DNA of 43,944 bases from Streptomyces kebangsaanensis. Lineage in GTDB: Bacteria; Actinomycetota; Actinomycetes; Streptomycetales; Streptomycetaceae. Within the stretch, counting starts at the first letter, position 1; every line of letters begins with the position of its first letter. A program made the position numbers and the translations under genes. The stretch is taken from contig NZ_JUJA01000157.1 of the NCBI RefSeq assembly GCF_001906585.1, forward strand, positions 156,356 to 200,299, in the 5' to 3' direction. The notes below the pieces were generated by a model, which ran no database searches, was not told the DNA's origin, and worked only from the letters and a program-made list of their open reading frames with translations. Below are positions 26,519-36,105 of this stretch, one piece after another.

Positions 26519-27828
26519 CCAGGCGTAGTCGGCCGGACAAGTCGGCCGCCCGTACCTTCGAGGCACTCCCGCCGACCAAGGGCAGCCGTGCACCCTTCGC
26601 CGAGTCCTGGTGGGGCCGCGAATGGCTACGTTCCCTGGAGGAGTCCTCCCTGGACTCCGGCCGCCTTTCGCGCGGCCGGACCTACGCGCGCGGCGGCGCG
26701 GTCGGACCGGTCACCGTCGCTCCCGGCTCGGCCGCCGCCCCGGTGCAGGGCAGCCGCCGCACCCCGTACCGCTCCACGGTCCAGGTCGAGCAGCTGACGG
26801 ATCGGCAGTGGGACCAGTTGCTCGACATGATCGCCGAGCGGGCCGCCAACATCGCCGCGCTGCTGGACGGCGAGATGCCCACCGGGCTCGCCGACGACGC
26901 CGCAGCCGCCGGTGTCCCACTGCTGCCCGGCCCTCGGGACCTCGACCCCGAGTGCAGCTGCCCCGACTGGGGCTACCCCTGCAAACACGCCGCCGCCCTC
27001 TGCTACCAGGTCGCCCGACTCCTGGACCGCGACCCCTTCGTGCTGCTGCTCCTGCGGGGTCGCGGCGAGCGGGAGCTGATGGACGAGCTCGGCCGCCGCA
27101 ACACCGCCCGCGCCTCCGCCGAAGCCGCCGCGTCCGCAGCGACCGCAGGCGCGGCTCCGGCCGCGCTCCCGGCCCGGCCCGGTGATCCAGCCGGGCCCGC
27201 CTTCGCCTCCCGTACCGCGCTACCGCCCCTGCCCGGCCCGCCGCCGCTCCCCGATCGGCCCGGCCGCGGCCCCTCGCTGGTGGATTCCGCCGTCCCGGAG
27301 CCCGGTGTGGACCCGGCCGCCCTGGAACTGCTCGCCGTCGACACCGCGACGCGTGCCCATCACTTCCTCGCCGGGGCTCTCGGTGCGCGGCACGCCGATA
27401 CCGCCCCACCCGCCCCGCTCACCGAATGGCAGGACGCCGTCCGTCTCGCCGCCGCTCATCCCACCACGGACGTCTTCGCCAGGATCGCCTCGAACTGCGG
27501 CCGCACCCCCAGCGAACTCGCAGCCGCCACCCGTGCGTGGCGATACGGCGGCGCAGCATCCCTGGACGTACTGGAAAGCCCCTGGAACCCACCCGCCTCC
27601 CGCCTGGAACGCGCCCGCGAGGCGCTGCGCGCAGACTGGGCCGACGGCAGACCACCCCGGCTCCGCTCCTGGCGCAACCGCTGGACCGTCGAGGGCCGCG
27701 ACAGCCAACTGCGGCTGGGCCGCGACGGACTGTGGTACCCGTACACCAAGGACCGAGGCACCTGGTGGCCGGCCGGACCACCCGACGCCGACCCTGCCGT
27801 CGTCCTGACCGCCCTCCTCGCGACCTGA
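26515..27828 (+). CDS. SWIM zinc-finger protein
   Basis: 437 aa. The SWIM signature CxCx(n)CxH appears as CSCPDWGYPCKH at about residues 146-157; it binds zinc and usually mediates DNA or protein contact. The N-terminal FAESWWGREWLRSLE ... GRTYARGGAV is the standard opening of bacterial SWIM partners of SNF2 helicases. An Ala/Pro-rich linker (about 200-270) separates it from a C-terminal domain with two WRN-type segments. It is translationally coupled to the helicase, so a helicase-accessory role is likely. Confidence 0.9.
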   Translation: MTRRSRPDKSAARTFEALPPTKGSRAPFAESWWGREWLRSLEESSLDSGRLSRGRTYARGGAVGPVTVAPGSAAAPVQGSRRTPYRSTVQVEQLTDRQWDQLLDMIAERAANIAALLDGEMPTGLADDAAAAGVPLLPGPRDLDPECSCPDWGYPCKHAAALCYQVARLLDRDPFVLLLLRGRGERELMDELGRRNTARASAEAAASAATAGAAPAALPARPGDPAGPAFASRTALPPLPGPPPLPDRPGRGPSLVDSAVPEPGVDPAALELLAVDTATRAHHFLAGALGARHADTAPPAPLTEWQDAVRLAAAHPTTDVFARIASNCGRTPSELAAATRAWRYGGAASLDVLESPWNPPASRLERAREALRADWADGRPPRLRSWRNRWTVEGRDSQLRLGRDGLWYPYTKDRGTWWPAGPPDADPAVVLTALLAT

Positions 27829-27849
27829 CCCGCGCCGCGGGCCAGTAGG

Positions 27850-27864
27850 TGTACGAATAAGGAG
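27850..27864. repeat. right copy of the 15-bp direct repeat flanking the island
   Basis: TGTACGAATAAGGAG, one mismatch from 20588-20602, lying five bases before the homology to the intact aminotransferase begins. Its core ACGAATAAGG also matches the 3' end of yefM, so its origin is ambiguous. Confidence 0.55.
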
Positions 27865-27868
27865 TGGC

Positions 27869-28303
27869 CTGGATCACGGCGGCACCCGGCCTGGTGACGG
27901 CGGTGCGCTCGGCCAAGCAGTTCCTGACGTACGTGGCCTCGGGCCCCTTCCAGTACGCGATCGCCGAGGCGCCGGCACTGCCGGAGTCGTACTTCGCCGC
28001 GTTCCGCGAGGACATGCGGGCCCGCCGGGAGGTACTGGCGGCGGGCCTGGCCGAGGCGGGTTTCGGGGTGTTCCGGCCGGCGGGCACGTACTTCATCACC
28101 ACCGACAATCCGCCCCCTGGGGGAGACGGACGGCTTCGCCTTCTGCCGCTCGCTGCCGGAACGCGCGGGCGTGGTCGCCATCCCGAACGCCGTCTTCTAC
28201 GACCACCGAGCCGAGGGCGCCCCCTTCGCCCGCTTCGCCTTCTGCAAGCAGCCGACGGTGCTCCAGGAGGCGGCCGAGCGCCTGAAGACCCTGGCCGTCT
28301 GAC
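27869..28303 (+). pseudogene. truncated, frameshifted aminotransferase remnant
   Basis: This encodes only the C-terminal third (from the WITAAPGLV segment just past the PLP lysine) of an aminotransferase paralogous to 19253-20446. The first 102 bases differ from 20011-20112 at two positions only; beyond that identity falls to roughly three quarters by eye. One extra A at 28107/28108 shifts the frame after FITTD. Correcting it restores ETDGFAFCRSLPERAGVV and the expected C-terminus up to the TGA at 28301-28303. The N-terminal two thirds, including the PLP lysine, are missing, so it is non-functional whether or not the extra base is real. Confidence 0.88.
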
Positions 28304-28326
28304 CGGTCACGGACCGTGTACGGCAA

Positions 28327-28354
28327 GAGCCCGGCCTGCGCTCCGGCCGGGCTC
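28327..28354. terminator. hairpin between the aminotransferase remnant and the YbjN-like gene
   Basis: GAGCCCGGCC (28327-28336) and GGCCGGGCTC (28345-28354) form a perfect 10-bp stem with an 8-nt loop, followed on the plus strand by CCGTTTCC. It is placed to serve the remnant and the convergent YbjN-like gene. Confidence 0.65.
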
Positions 28355-28418
28355 CCGTTTCCCCACGGGACGTATCCGCCCGCGGGCGAGCGGACACCGC
28401 CGTGGAACCGCCGCGGGA

Positions 28419-28949
28419 CTACTCCTCGTCGTCCTCGGGCTTCTCCGCGTCGTTGATCTCCTGCTCGAGGCCGAGCTGCTCGGCGAGCCAGCGGTCGAAC
28501 TCGATGGCGGCCCGCACCCAGCTGACCGTCGAGGAGACGAAGTGCTCCAGGCTCACGCCCATGCCGATCAGCATCTGGGCCTCGCCGATCAGGCGGACGG
28601 TGCCGTCGTCGTGGGTGTGGGTGTAAACCTTGGGCCAAAGGGTCCTACGGTTCCAGTCGTCGATGGACTCGAGCAGCTGGGGCTTCTCGTCGATCTTGTG
28701 GGGCCGGTCGTAGAACGTCCGCACCGAGAAGACCTGCTGCTCGTCCTCGCCACGGAACATGAAGTACGTACGGAACTGCTCCCACGGCGCCGCGAGGTCG
28801 CCCTCGTCGTCGACGACGTACTTGAGCTCCATCTGGTCCAGGAGCTGCTTCACGAGGTCCTGATCCGGGACGACGGGGCCCGCCGGTCCTTGGGGCTGCG
28901 GCTCGGGCTGGCCCCCGAAGTTCGGAATCGAGGACGGGTCGATGCTCAC
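28419..28949 (-). CDS. YbjN / type III secretion chaperone-like domain protein
   Basis: 176 aa acidic soluble protein of the YbjN (DUF1790) family. Characteristic segments are DLVKQLLDQMELKYVVDDEGDL, FMFRGEDEQQVFSVRTFYDR, WNRRTLWPKVYTHTHDDGTV and the closing helical block SLEHFVSSTVSWVRAAIEFDRWL. GTG start at 28949 with GAAGGG upstream; further upstream codons lack family character. Located directly downstream of clpB on the same strand but behind a terminator. In Actinobacteria the role is unknown; a chaperone-like or regulatory role is inferred from the fold. Confidence 0.88.
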   Translation of the reverse strand: MSIDPSSIPNFGGQPEPQPQGPAGPVVPDQDLVKQLLDQMELKYVVDDEGDLAAPWEQFRTYFMFRGEDEQQVFSVRTFYDRPHKIDEKPQLLESIDDWNRRTLWPKVYTHTHDDGTVRLIGEAQMLIGMGVSLEHFVSSTVSWVRAAIEFDRWLAEQLGLEQEINDAEKPEDDEE

Positions 28950-29083
28950 CGTGTTTTTCCCTTCGTACGGATCCCGCCATCCTCCCCCATCCGGGGAGGG
29001 TGGTGGCAAGCCCCGGCGGCCCCTGTAAGCCCTCGGCTGACAGGATCCGGTCACCCGGGCAGCCGTGCTCCCGAGTACCCGCA

Positions 29084-29126
29084 CCCTCGGCCCCCTCCCA
29101 CGCTCACCGGGGAAGGGGGCCGAGGG
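29084..29126 (-). terminator. terminator of clpB
   Basis: Perfect 13-bp arms (29084-29096 and 29114-29126) flank a 17-nt loop, starting 13 bp past the clpB stop. Confidence 0.7.
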
Positions 29127-29139
29127 GGCGCGGGCGCCG

Positions 29140-31737
<2,598 letters not shown>

Positions 31738-31840
31738 GGTCGCTTCTCTCCTCCTTGGCCCTTGGCTCCTCGGCGGCTTGACCGCTTGACGTCAGCGCTC
31801 AGCCACGTCTCCCAGTGCTGACTCGGTCAACCTGCACAAA

Positions 31841-31861
31841 CTTGAGTCTATTCCACTCAAG
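31841..31861. promoter_or_regulatory. HAIR element, HspR operator of clpB
   Basis: CTTGAGT, seven bases, ACTCAAG: an exact match to the HspR-associated inverted repeat consensus known from Streptomyces heat-shock genes. It lies 104 bp before the clpB start codon. Confidence 0.93.
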
Positions 31862-32169
31862 GTTTGTTCGGGAGCACCACCCGGGTCGGATCACACGGTT
31901 GCCCGGTCGGATCAGGCGGATCAGTCGGGCCGGGCGCGCCGGGCGGGTCAGGCGGGTCAGGCGGGCCGGGGCACGGCCCCATGGCCACCACCACGTATTC
32001 CCTCGACCGATCGCGAACATGGGCGGACACCGGCACCGGGCCGGTTCCGCACGGCGGCCGGGCCCGGGCCGCCGCGGGCACCGCGGGCACCGCGGGCGCG
32101 ACGGGGCGCGGGCGGCCGTTTCAGGTCAGTGATCGAATACGCCGATACCCGGAGATTTCCGGGAAAACT
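31862..32169. other. gene-free, low-complexity interval
   Basis: Between the HAIR element and the terminator of the Rieske-like operon. It contains iterated GGATCAG and GGCGGGTCAG units (about 31908-31970), a run of GCGGGCACC copies (about 32075-32098), and a small GC hairpin (32052-32074) that might act as a second terminator. The open frames through it are Gly/Pro low-complexity and not convincing genes. Confidence 0.5.
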
Positions 32170-32210
32170 GCAGCGGCGTCACCGTGTTCAGGTCACGGTG
32201 ACGCCGCTGC
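32170..32210 (-). terminator. terminator of the peptide/Rieske-like operon
   Basis: Perfect 17-bp arms (32170-32186 and 32194-32210) with a 7-nt loop, 44 bp past the stop of the Rieske-like gene. Confidence 0.8.
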
Positions 32211-32253
32211 GGGGGGAAGCACCTGAGCGATCTGTTACGACGGGGGAATCGCG

Positions 32254-32589
32254 TCAGGCACTGCGGGGGGTGGCGGAGATGGTCCTGGGGTCGGCGGGGT
32301 CCGGCGCCACCTGCCGATGGTCCCGCTGGTCAAGATTCACGAAGATCATTCCGTATCGGACGGCACACCGTACGGGCTGTGGCGCCCCCCGTGGCCGCCG
32401 CAGACACCGGTACGCCCGTACGTCTCCGTCCTCGTCCCGCGTGACGACGACCGGCTCACCGAAGACGGTCACCATCAGCGAGTCACCACTGTGGGGGATG
32501 GCGGTGACCAGGTCGATGAAGTGCCAGCCGGAGCGGTAGGCGGTGGCCATCTCACGACGGAAGGAGCGGTCGTCGGGTGGTGTGGTCAC
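32254..32589 (-). CDS. miniature Rieske-fold protein without cluster ligands
   Basis: 111 aa. The sequence follows the Rieske domain of aromatic-ring-hydroxylating oxygenase alpha subunits: GDSLMVTVFGEPVVVTRDEDGDVRAY in two parts, then RCLRRPRGAP where the family has CRHRGAP, and after a deletion RYGMIFVNLD, the segment that normally follows the second ligand pair. Both ligand histidines are absent and the spacing is shortened, so it should not hold a [2Fe-2S] cluster. GTG at 32589 is chosen because GGAG lies five bases upstream and the preceding peptide gene stops one base before it (TGA-C-GTG), giving tight coupling. An ATG at 32610 is the alternative. Function unknown. Confidence 0.75.
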   Translation of the reverse strand: MTTPPDDRSFRREMATAYRSGWHFIDLVTAIPHSGDSLMVTVFGEPVVVTRDEDGDVRAYRCLRRPRGAPQPVRCAVRYGMIFVNLDQRDHRQVAPDPADPRTISATPRSA

Positions 32590-32590
32590 G

Positions 32591-32800
32591 TCAGCTCCAC
32601 ACGGTGTCATTGGGAACGGCAGGCGCTCCGTCGTCACCGGCCGGCGCCTTGGGAGCGGTGACCGACCAGACAGTGTCCGCTCGAACGTCACCCTTCGCGC
32701 CAGAGAGGCCACTCAGCGTCCCGAAGGCCACAACGGCGGAGAAGGCGGCGACAAGTACCGAGCGAAGCATTCTCTTACGCATAGTTGGCTTCGTCCTCAC
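32591..32800 (-). CDS. small secreted peptide precursor with two DTVWS motifs
   Basis: 69 aa from GTG 32800 (AGAGGGGA seven bases upstream), or 63 aa from ATG 32782. A basic n-region (MRKRMLR) and hydrophobic core (SVLVAAFSAVVAFG) form a clear Sec signal peptide. A plausible cleavage after VRA would release a 28-residue peptide that starts with DTVWS and ends with DTVWS at the C-terminus, with an Ala/Pro/Asp linker between. No cysteines. It is first in a two-gene operon, coupled to the Rieske-like gene, and divergent from a LuxR-HTH regulator. I know of no characterised family; a signalling peptide or precursor is inferred. Confidence 0.75.
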   Translation of the reverse strand: MRTKPTMRKRMLRSVLVAAFSAVVAFGTLSGLSGAKGDVRADTVWSVTAPKAPAGDDGAPAVPNDTVWS

Positions 32801-32850
32801 TTGAAAGTCCCCTCTTCCCCCGTCGAGTAAGACGATGGCTCATTCGGGCA

Positions 32851-32879
32851 CATCATGGCCACCCGATCGGTGCATCATG
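32851..32879. promoter_or_regulatory. candidate operator repeats in the divergent peptide/regulator promoter
   Basis: CATCATG occurs at 32851-32857 and 32873-32879, 22 bp apart (about two helical turns), with a related TGCATGT at 32884-32890. The 116-bp gap separates the peptide operon from the regulator at 32917, so these are candidate binding sites. No clear -10/-35 could be assigned. Confidence 0.35.
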
Positions 32880-32916
32880 TTCCTGCATGTTCAGGACCCT
32901 GGGGGGTGGAGATTTA

Positions 32917-33897
32917 GTGACGAATCCGACCAAGGAGACGCATCCCCATACTTTGACGGATCTGTGCGAGGAGGGTGTCCGTCTCTACGCGAACGCGCTG
33001 CGCACCGGACGTATCGCCCGCGCGGATGTCGAGGTTGCTCCGTGTCTGATGGAGTTCGCCCTTCTCCATCCCGACCCCGACGACGCCGACTGGCTGCGGC
33101 CCGTGCCCCCGTCGGTCGCCCTGGCGCAGCGCCTCAACCCCCTTGAGCGGGAGATCACCGAGCGCAGGAGGCTGTCGACCGAACTGGCCGAGGTCTTCGA
33201 GCCGTTCATGGCCCTCAGCGCCCAGGGGACGGCGTCCACGCACTCCATCACCGTGCTGGAGGGGCTCGACCGCATCAACGCGGCGCTCGACCTGGCGACC
33301 GCCCAGTGCCGGAAGGAGGTCCTCACCGTCCAGCCGAGCGCCCGCCACCCCGAGCGCCGGCTCATCGAAGGACTGGAACGCGACAGACCGCTCATCGAGC
33401 GCGGAGTCCGGATCCGGACCCTCTACCAGCACACCGCCCGCTACAGCCCCGAGCGGCTGGCCTACGTGAACCAGCTCGCGGACGGGAAGGCCGAGTACCG
33501 CACCATCGACGAACTCGTCGAACGCCTCATCATCTGCGACGAGACCGTGGCCTTCATCCCCGTCCGCGACGACCGGCAGGTCGCCCTGGAGCTCCGGCAC
33601 CCCGGCCTCGTCCGCTACCTGGTCAAGGTCTTCGAGTTCATGTGGGACCGGGCGGTCCCGCTGAGCGCCGGCGCACCCTACGAGACCGCCCCCGACGGCA
33701 TCACGGAGATCCAGCACTCCATCGCCAAGCTCCTCGTCGAGGGCCACGTCGACGAGGCCATCGCCCGCCGGCTCGGCATGAACGTCCGCACCTGCCGGGC
33801 CCACATCGCCAAACTGGCCTCCGCCCTGGGCAGCGGCAGCCGGGCCCAACTGGGCTACCTCATCGCGCAGTCCGGCATGCTGAAGCAGGAGCCCTGA
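32917..33897 (+). CDS. LuxR-HTH regulator with TrmB/PLD-like sensor domain (paralogue A)
   Basis: 326 aa. The N-terminal about 70 residues look like a reduced winged-helix segment (LCEEGVRLYANALRTGRI ... EFALLHPDPDDADWL). The middle holds the paralogue motif LIERGVRIRTLYQHTARY and LIICDETVAFIPV, resembling the phospholipase-D-like effector domain of TrmB regulators. The C-terminal LuxR-type HTH is KLLVEGHVDEAIARRLGM..RTCRAHIAKLASALGS. GTG at 32917 chosen for GGTGGAG five bases upstream. Divergent from the secreted-peptide operon, so it is the likely controller of it, and possibly a responder to its product. Confidence 0.85.
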   Translation: MTNPTKETHPHTLTDLCEEGVRLYANALRTGRIARADVEVAPCLMEFALLHPDPDDADWLRPVPPSVALAQRLNPLEREITERRRLSTELAEVFEPFMALSAQGTASTHSITVLEGLDRINAALDLATAQCRKEVLTVQPSARHPERRLIEGLERDRPLIERGVRIRTLYQHTARYSPERLAYVNQLADGKAEYRTIDELVERLIICDETVAFIPVRDDRQVALELRHPGLVRYLVKVFEFMWDRAVPLSAGAPYETAPDGITEIQHSIAKLLVEGHVDEAIARRLGMNVRTCRAHIAKLASALGSGSRAQLGYLIAQSGMLKQEP

Positions 33898-33916
33898 AGC
33901 CGACGGGAGGAACCCG

Positions 33917-34903
33917 GTGAGCCCGGTACCGCATCCGGAGCACGGTCCGGAGGATCTCTGCTCCGCGGGAACGGCACTGTACGAACGAGCCCTGCGCGAG
34001 GGGCGGATAGGGGCCCAGGAGGTCCGGAGCGCCCCCTGCCTGCTCGACTTCGGCCTGCTGCACCCGGCCGTCGACGACCTGGGCCGGCTGGAACCGGTGG
34101 CCCCGGCCACCGCCCTGCACCGGTTGCTGCGCACCACCGGGGAGCGCATCGCCGAGGAGCGACGGCGGGAGGAGCGGCTGGCCGAGACGTTCGAACCGCT
34201 GCTGCGCGCGGCCGGCCCGCCCCCGGCGGGGGACACCCCCGGACTGCGCGTTCTCAGCGGTATCCGGCGGATCAACCTGGCCATCACCGAGAGCACGACC
34301 GACGCCACCGGGGAAATGCTCTGCATCCAGCCCAACAGCCACTACGGCAACCAGCGCGAACGGACGGCCCATGCCGTCGCCATGGACCGCGACCAGTCCC
34401 TGCTCGACCGTGGCGGCCGTATCCGCACGATCTACCAGCACACGCAGCGCCACACGCCCCTGGTCCTCGCCCGCTACGAGCAGCTCCGGGGCGACGCCGA
34501 GGCCCGCTCCCTCGACGAGGTCACCGGCCGCCTCATCGTCATCGACCGCAGGGTCGCCTTCATCCCCGCCAGCGTCGACGGCACCCTCGCCCTCGAAGTG
34601 CGCCACCCGGCCCTGATCTCGTACTTCGTGACCGTCTTCGACCGCTTCTGGCACCTCGCCACCCCCATGTACCCCCGCACCGTGCACCGGCCCTCCACGG
34701 ACGGCGTCACGCCCCGGCAGCGGGCCATAGCCGCCCTCCTCGTCGAAGGGCACACCGACGCCGTGATCGCCGACCGCCTCGGCCTGAACGTGCGGACCGC
34801 CCGTGAGCACATCGCCAAGCTCGCCGCCACGCTCGGCAGTGCCAGCAGGGCGCAGCTCGGCTACCTCATCGCGCGGTCGGGGATCCTTGACCAGGGACAG
34901 TGA
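33917..34903 (+). CDS. LuxR-HTH regulator with TrmB/PLD-like sensor domain (paralogue B)
   Basis: 328 aa, same domain order as the upstream paralogue and 19 bp behind it, so cotranscribed. Shared motifs: LYERALREGRI, LLDRGGRIRTIYQHTQRH, LIVIDRRVAFIPA, and the HTH block LLVEGHTDAVIADRLGLNVR ... HIAKLAATLGS. GTG at 33917 with GGAGG six bases before it. The 3' end overlaps the convergent paralogue C by 38 bp. Tandem duplication followed by divergence is the simplest origin. Target unknown. Confidence 0.85.
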   Translation: MSPVPHPEHGPEDLCSAGTALYERALREGRIGAQEVRSAPCLLDFGLLHPAVDDLGRLEPVAPATALHRLLRTTGERIAEERRREERLAETFEPLLRAAGPPPAGDTPGLRVLSGIRRINLAITESTTDATGEMLCIQPNSHYGNQRERTAHAVAMDRDQSLLDRGGRIRTIYQHTQRHTPLVLARYEQLRGDAEARSLDEVTGRLIVIDRRVAFIPASVDGTLALEVRHPALISYFVTVFDRFWHLATPMYPRTVHRPSTDGVTPRQRAIAALLVEGHTDAVIADRLGLNVRTAREHIAKLAATLGSASRAQLGYLIARSGILDQGQ

Positions 34904-35909
34904 GGGACGCCCCGCCGGAGGCGCGTGGGGGCCCGTCCAGGCCGGCCTGGGCGATGCGGACGCCCAGTTGCGTACGGCTGGCCGCGCCCAGGGTCTCCGA
35001 CAGGCGGGCGATGTGCGCCCGGCAGGTGCGGACGCTGACGCCCAGCCGCTCGGCGATCACCGCGTCCTGGTGGCCCTCGGCCAGCAGCGCGGCGATGGAC
35101 CGCTCGCGGTGGGAGATGCCCTCGATGCCCGTGTCGGGCAGCGGCGCGGTCAGCGGGATCGCCAGCCTCCAGAACCGTTCGAAGACCGTCACGAGGTACT
35201 CCACCAGCGCGGGGTGGCGCAGCTCCAGCGCCATCGTGTGGTCGGCGCTGGCGGGCACGAAGGCGACCGTGCGGTCGAACAGGATCAGCCGGTCGATGAC
35301 CTCGTCGAGCGTGCGCGCCTCGACCGTGTCGCCCATCAGCTCCAGGTAGGTGAGCAGGCCCTGGCCGTGCCGGGCCACGTGGGTGTAGAGGTCCCGCATG
35401 CGCACCCCGCGGCCGCGCAGCGCCAGGGCCCGGTGCAGCCCCTCCGACAGCTCGTGCTCGCGGCGGATGCCGCCGGGCTGGACGGTCAGCACCTCGGTGG
35501 TGCACGCCTGGGTCGCCTCGTCCATGGCCGCCTGGATGCGGGACAGTCCGTCGAGGACCCGGATCGCCGTGCCCTCGCCGCCCGCGGAGGGCTCCCGCAC
35601 CCGGCGTCCCAGCCCGGCGTACCGCTCGAAGGCGGCCACCACCGAGCCCACCCGCCGATGGCTCTCGCTGACCTCGTCGTACATCCCGCGCAGCAGCCGG
35701 GTCATGACCTCCTGGGGCGCGGTCGGCACCAGGAAGTCCATGTCGTCGGGGTCCGGGTGCAGCAGGGCCAGTTCGAGCAGGCAGGGCACCGGCTCGGCGT
35801 CCCGCCGCGGCACCCGGCCGCGCCGTACGGCCCGGGAGTACACGCGGTCCCCGGCCTCGCACAGCCGGTCGGCGCCGTGTGGATGTTCCCCCGTTCCGTG
35901 CCCGGCCAT
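34866..35909 (-). CDS. LuxR-HTH regulator with TrmB/PLD-like sensor domain (paralogue C)
   Basis: 347 aa. Same architecture: LCEAGDRVYSRAVRRGRVPRR, ALRGRGVRMRDLYTHVARHG, LILFDRTVAFVPA and the HTH block LLAEGHQDAVIAERLGVSVR ... HIARLSETLGA. ATG at 35909 follows GGTGGGGTGA. The tail is about 20 residues longer than in A and B. Its 3' end overlaps paralogue B, tail to tail, so transcription of either could interfere with the other. Target unknown. Confidence 0.85.
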   Translation of the reverse strand: MAGHGTGEHPHGADRLCEAGDRVYSRAVRRGRVPRRDAEPVPCLLELALLHPDPDDMDFLVPTAPQEVMTRLLRGMYDEVSESHRRVGSVVAAFERYAGLGRRVREPSAGGEGTAIRVLDGLSRIQAAMDEATQACTTEVLTVQPGGIRREHELSEGLHRALALRGRGVRMRDLYTHVARHGQGLLTYLELMGDTVEARTLDEVIDRLILFDRTVAFVPASADHTMALELRHPALVEYLVTVFERFWRLAIPLTAPLPDTGIEGISHRERSIAALLAEGHQDAVIAERLGVSVRTCRAHIARLSETLGAASRTQLGVRIAQAGLDGPPRASGGASLTVPGQGSPTAR

Positions 35910-36008
35910 GGCTCACCCCACCCCCGGTCTCCGCCTCTTCCGCAGCGCAACTATGCGCGGACAGGACCGGCTGTGCAACACGGCTCCCCCCGGCACGGCC
36001 ACCGGAAA

Positions 36009-36028
36009 ACACCGGTATCACCCGGTGT
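36009..36028 (-). terminator. hairpin downstream of the solute-binding protein gene
   Basis: ACACCGG (36009-36015) and CCGGTGT (36022-36028) with a 6-nt loop; on the minus strand the stem is followed by TTTTCC. It lies 77 bp past the lipoprotein stop and before paralogue C. Confidence 0.45.
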
Positions 36029-36105
36029 GTCCCGGCCTCCGTCCGGCGCGTTGCAGCAAGGTGACGGTGGTGGGGCGGCCCCGGCGGGGCACCTCGGTAC
36101 GGCGG

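Noticed and set aside
31864-32226. 120-codon plus-strand frame with a collagen-like Gly/Pro stretch
   Set aside because: The translation reflects iterated GGCGGGTCAG-like DNA, lacks a ribosome-binding site, and runs through the 17-bp terminator hairpin.
32610-32712. N-terminal extension of the Rieske-like gene to the start at 32712
   Set aside because: It would overlap most of the secreted-peptide gene in another frame; the GTG at 32589 has a proper GGAG and sits directly after the peptide stop.
35879-36064. 61-codon plus-strand frame near paralogue C, considered as another peptide precursor
   Set aside because: No signal peptide, Pro/Arg-rich, overlaps the start of paralogue C on the other strand.
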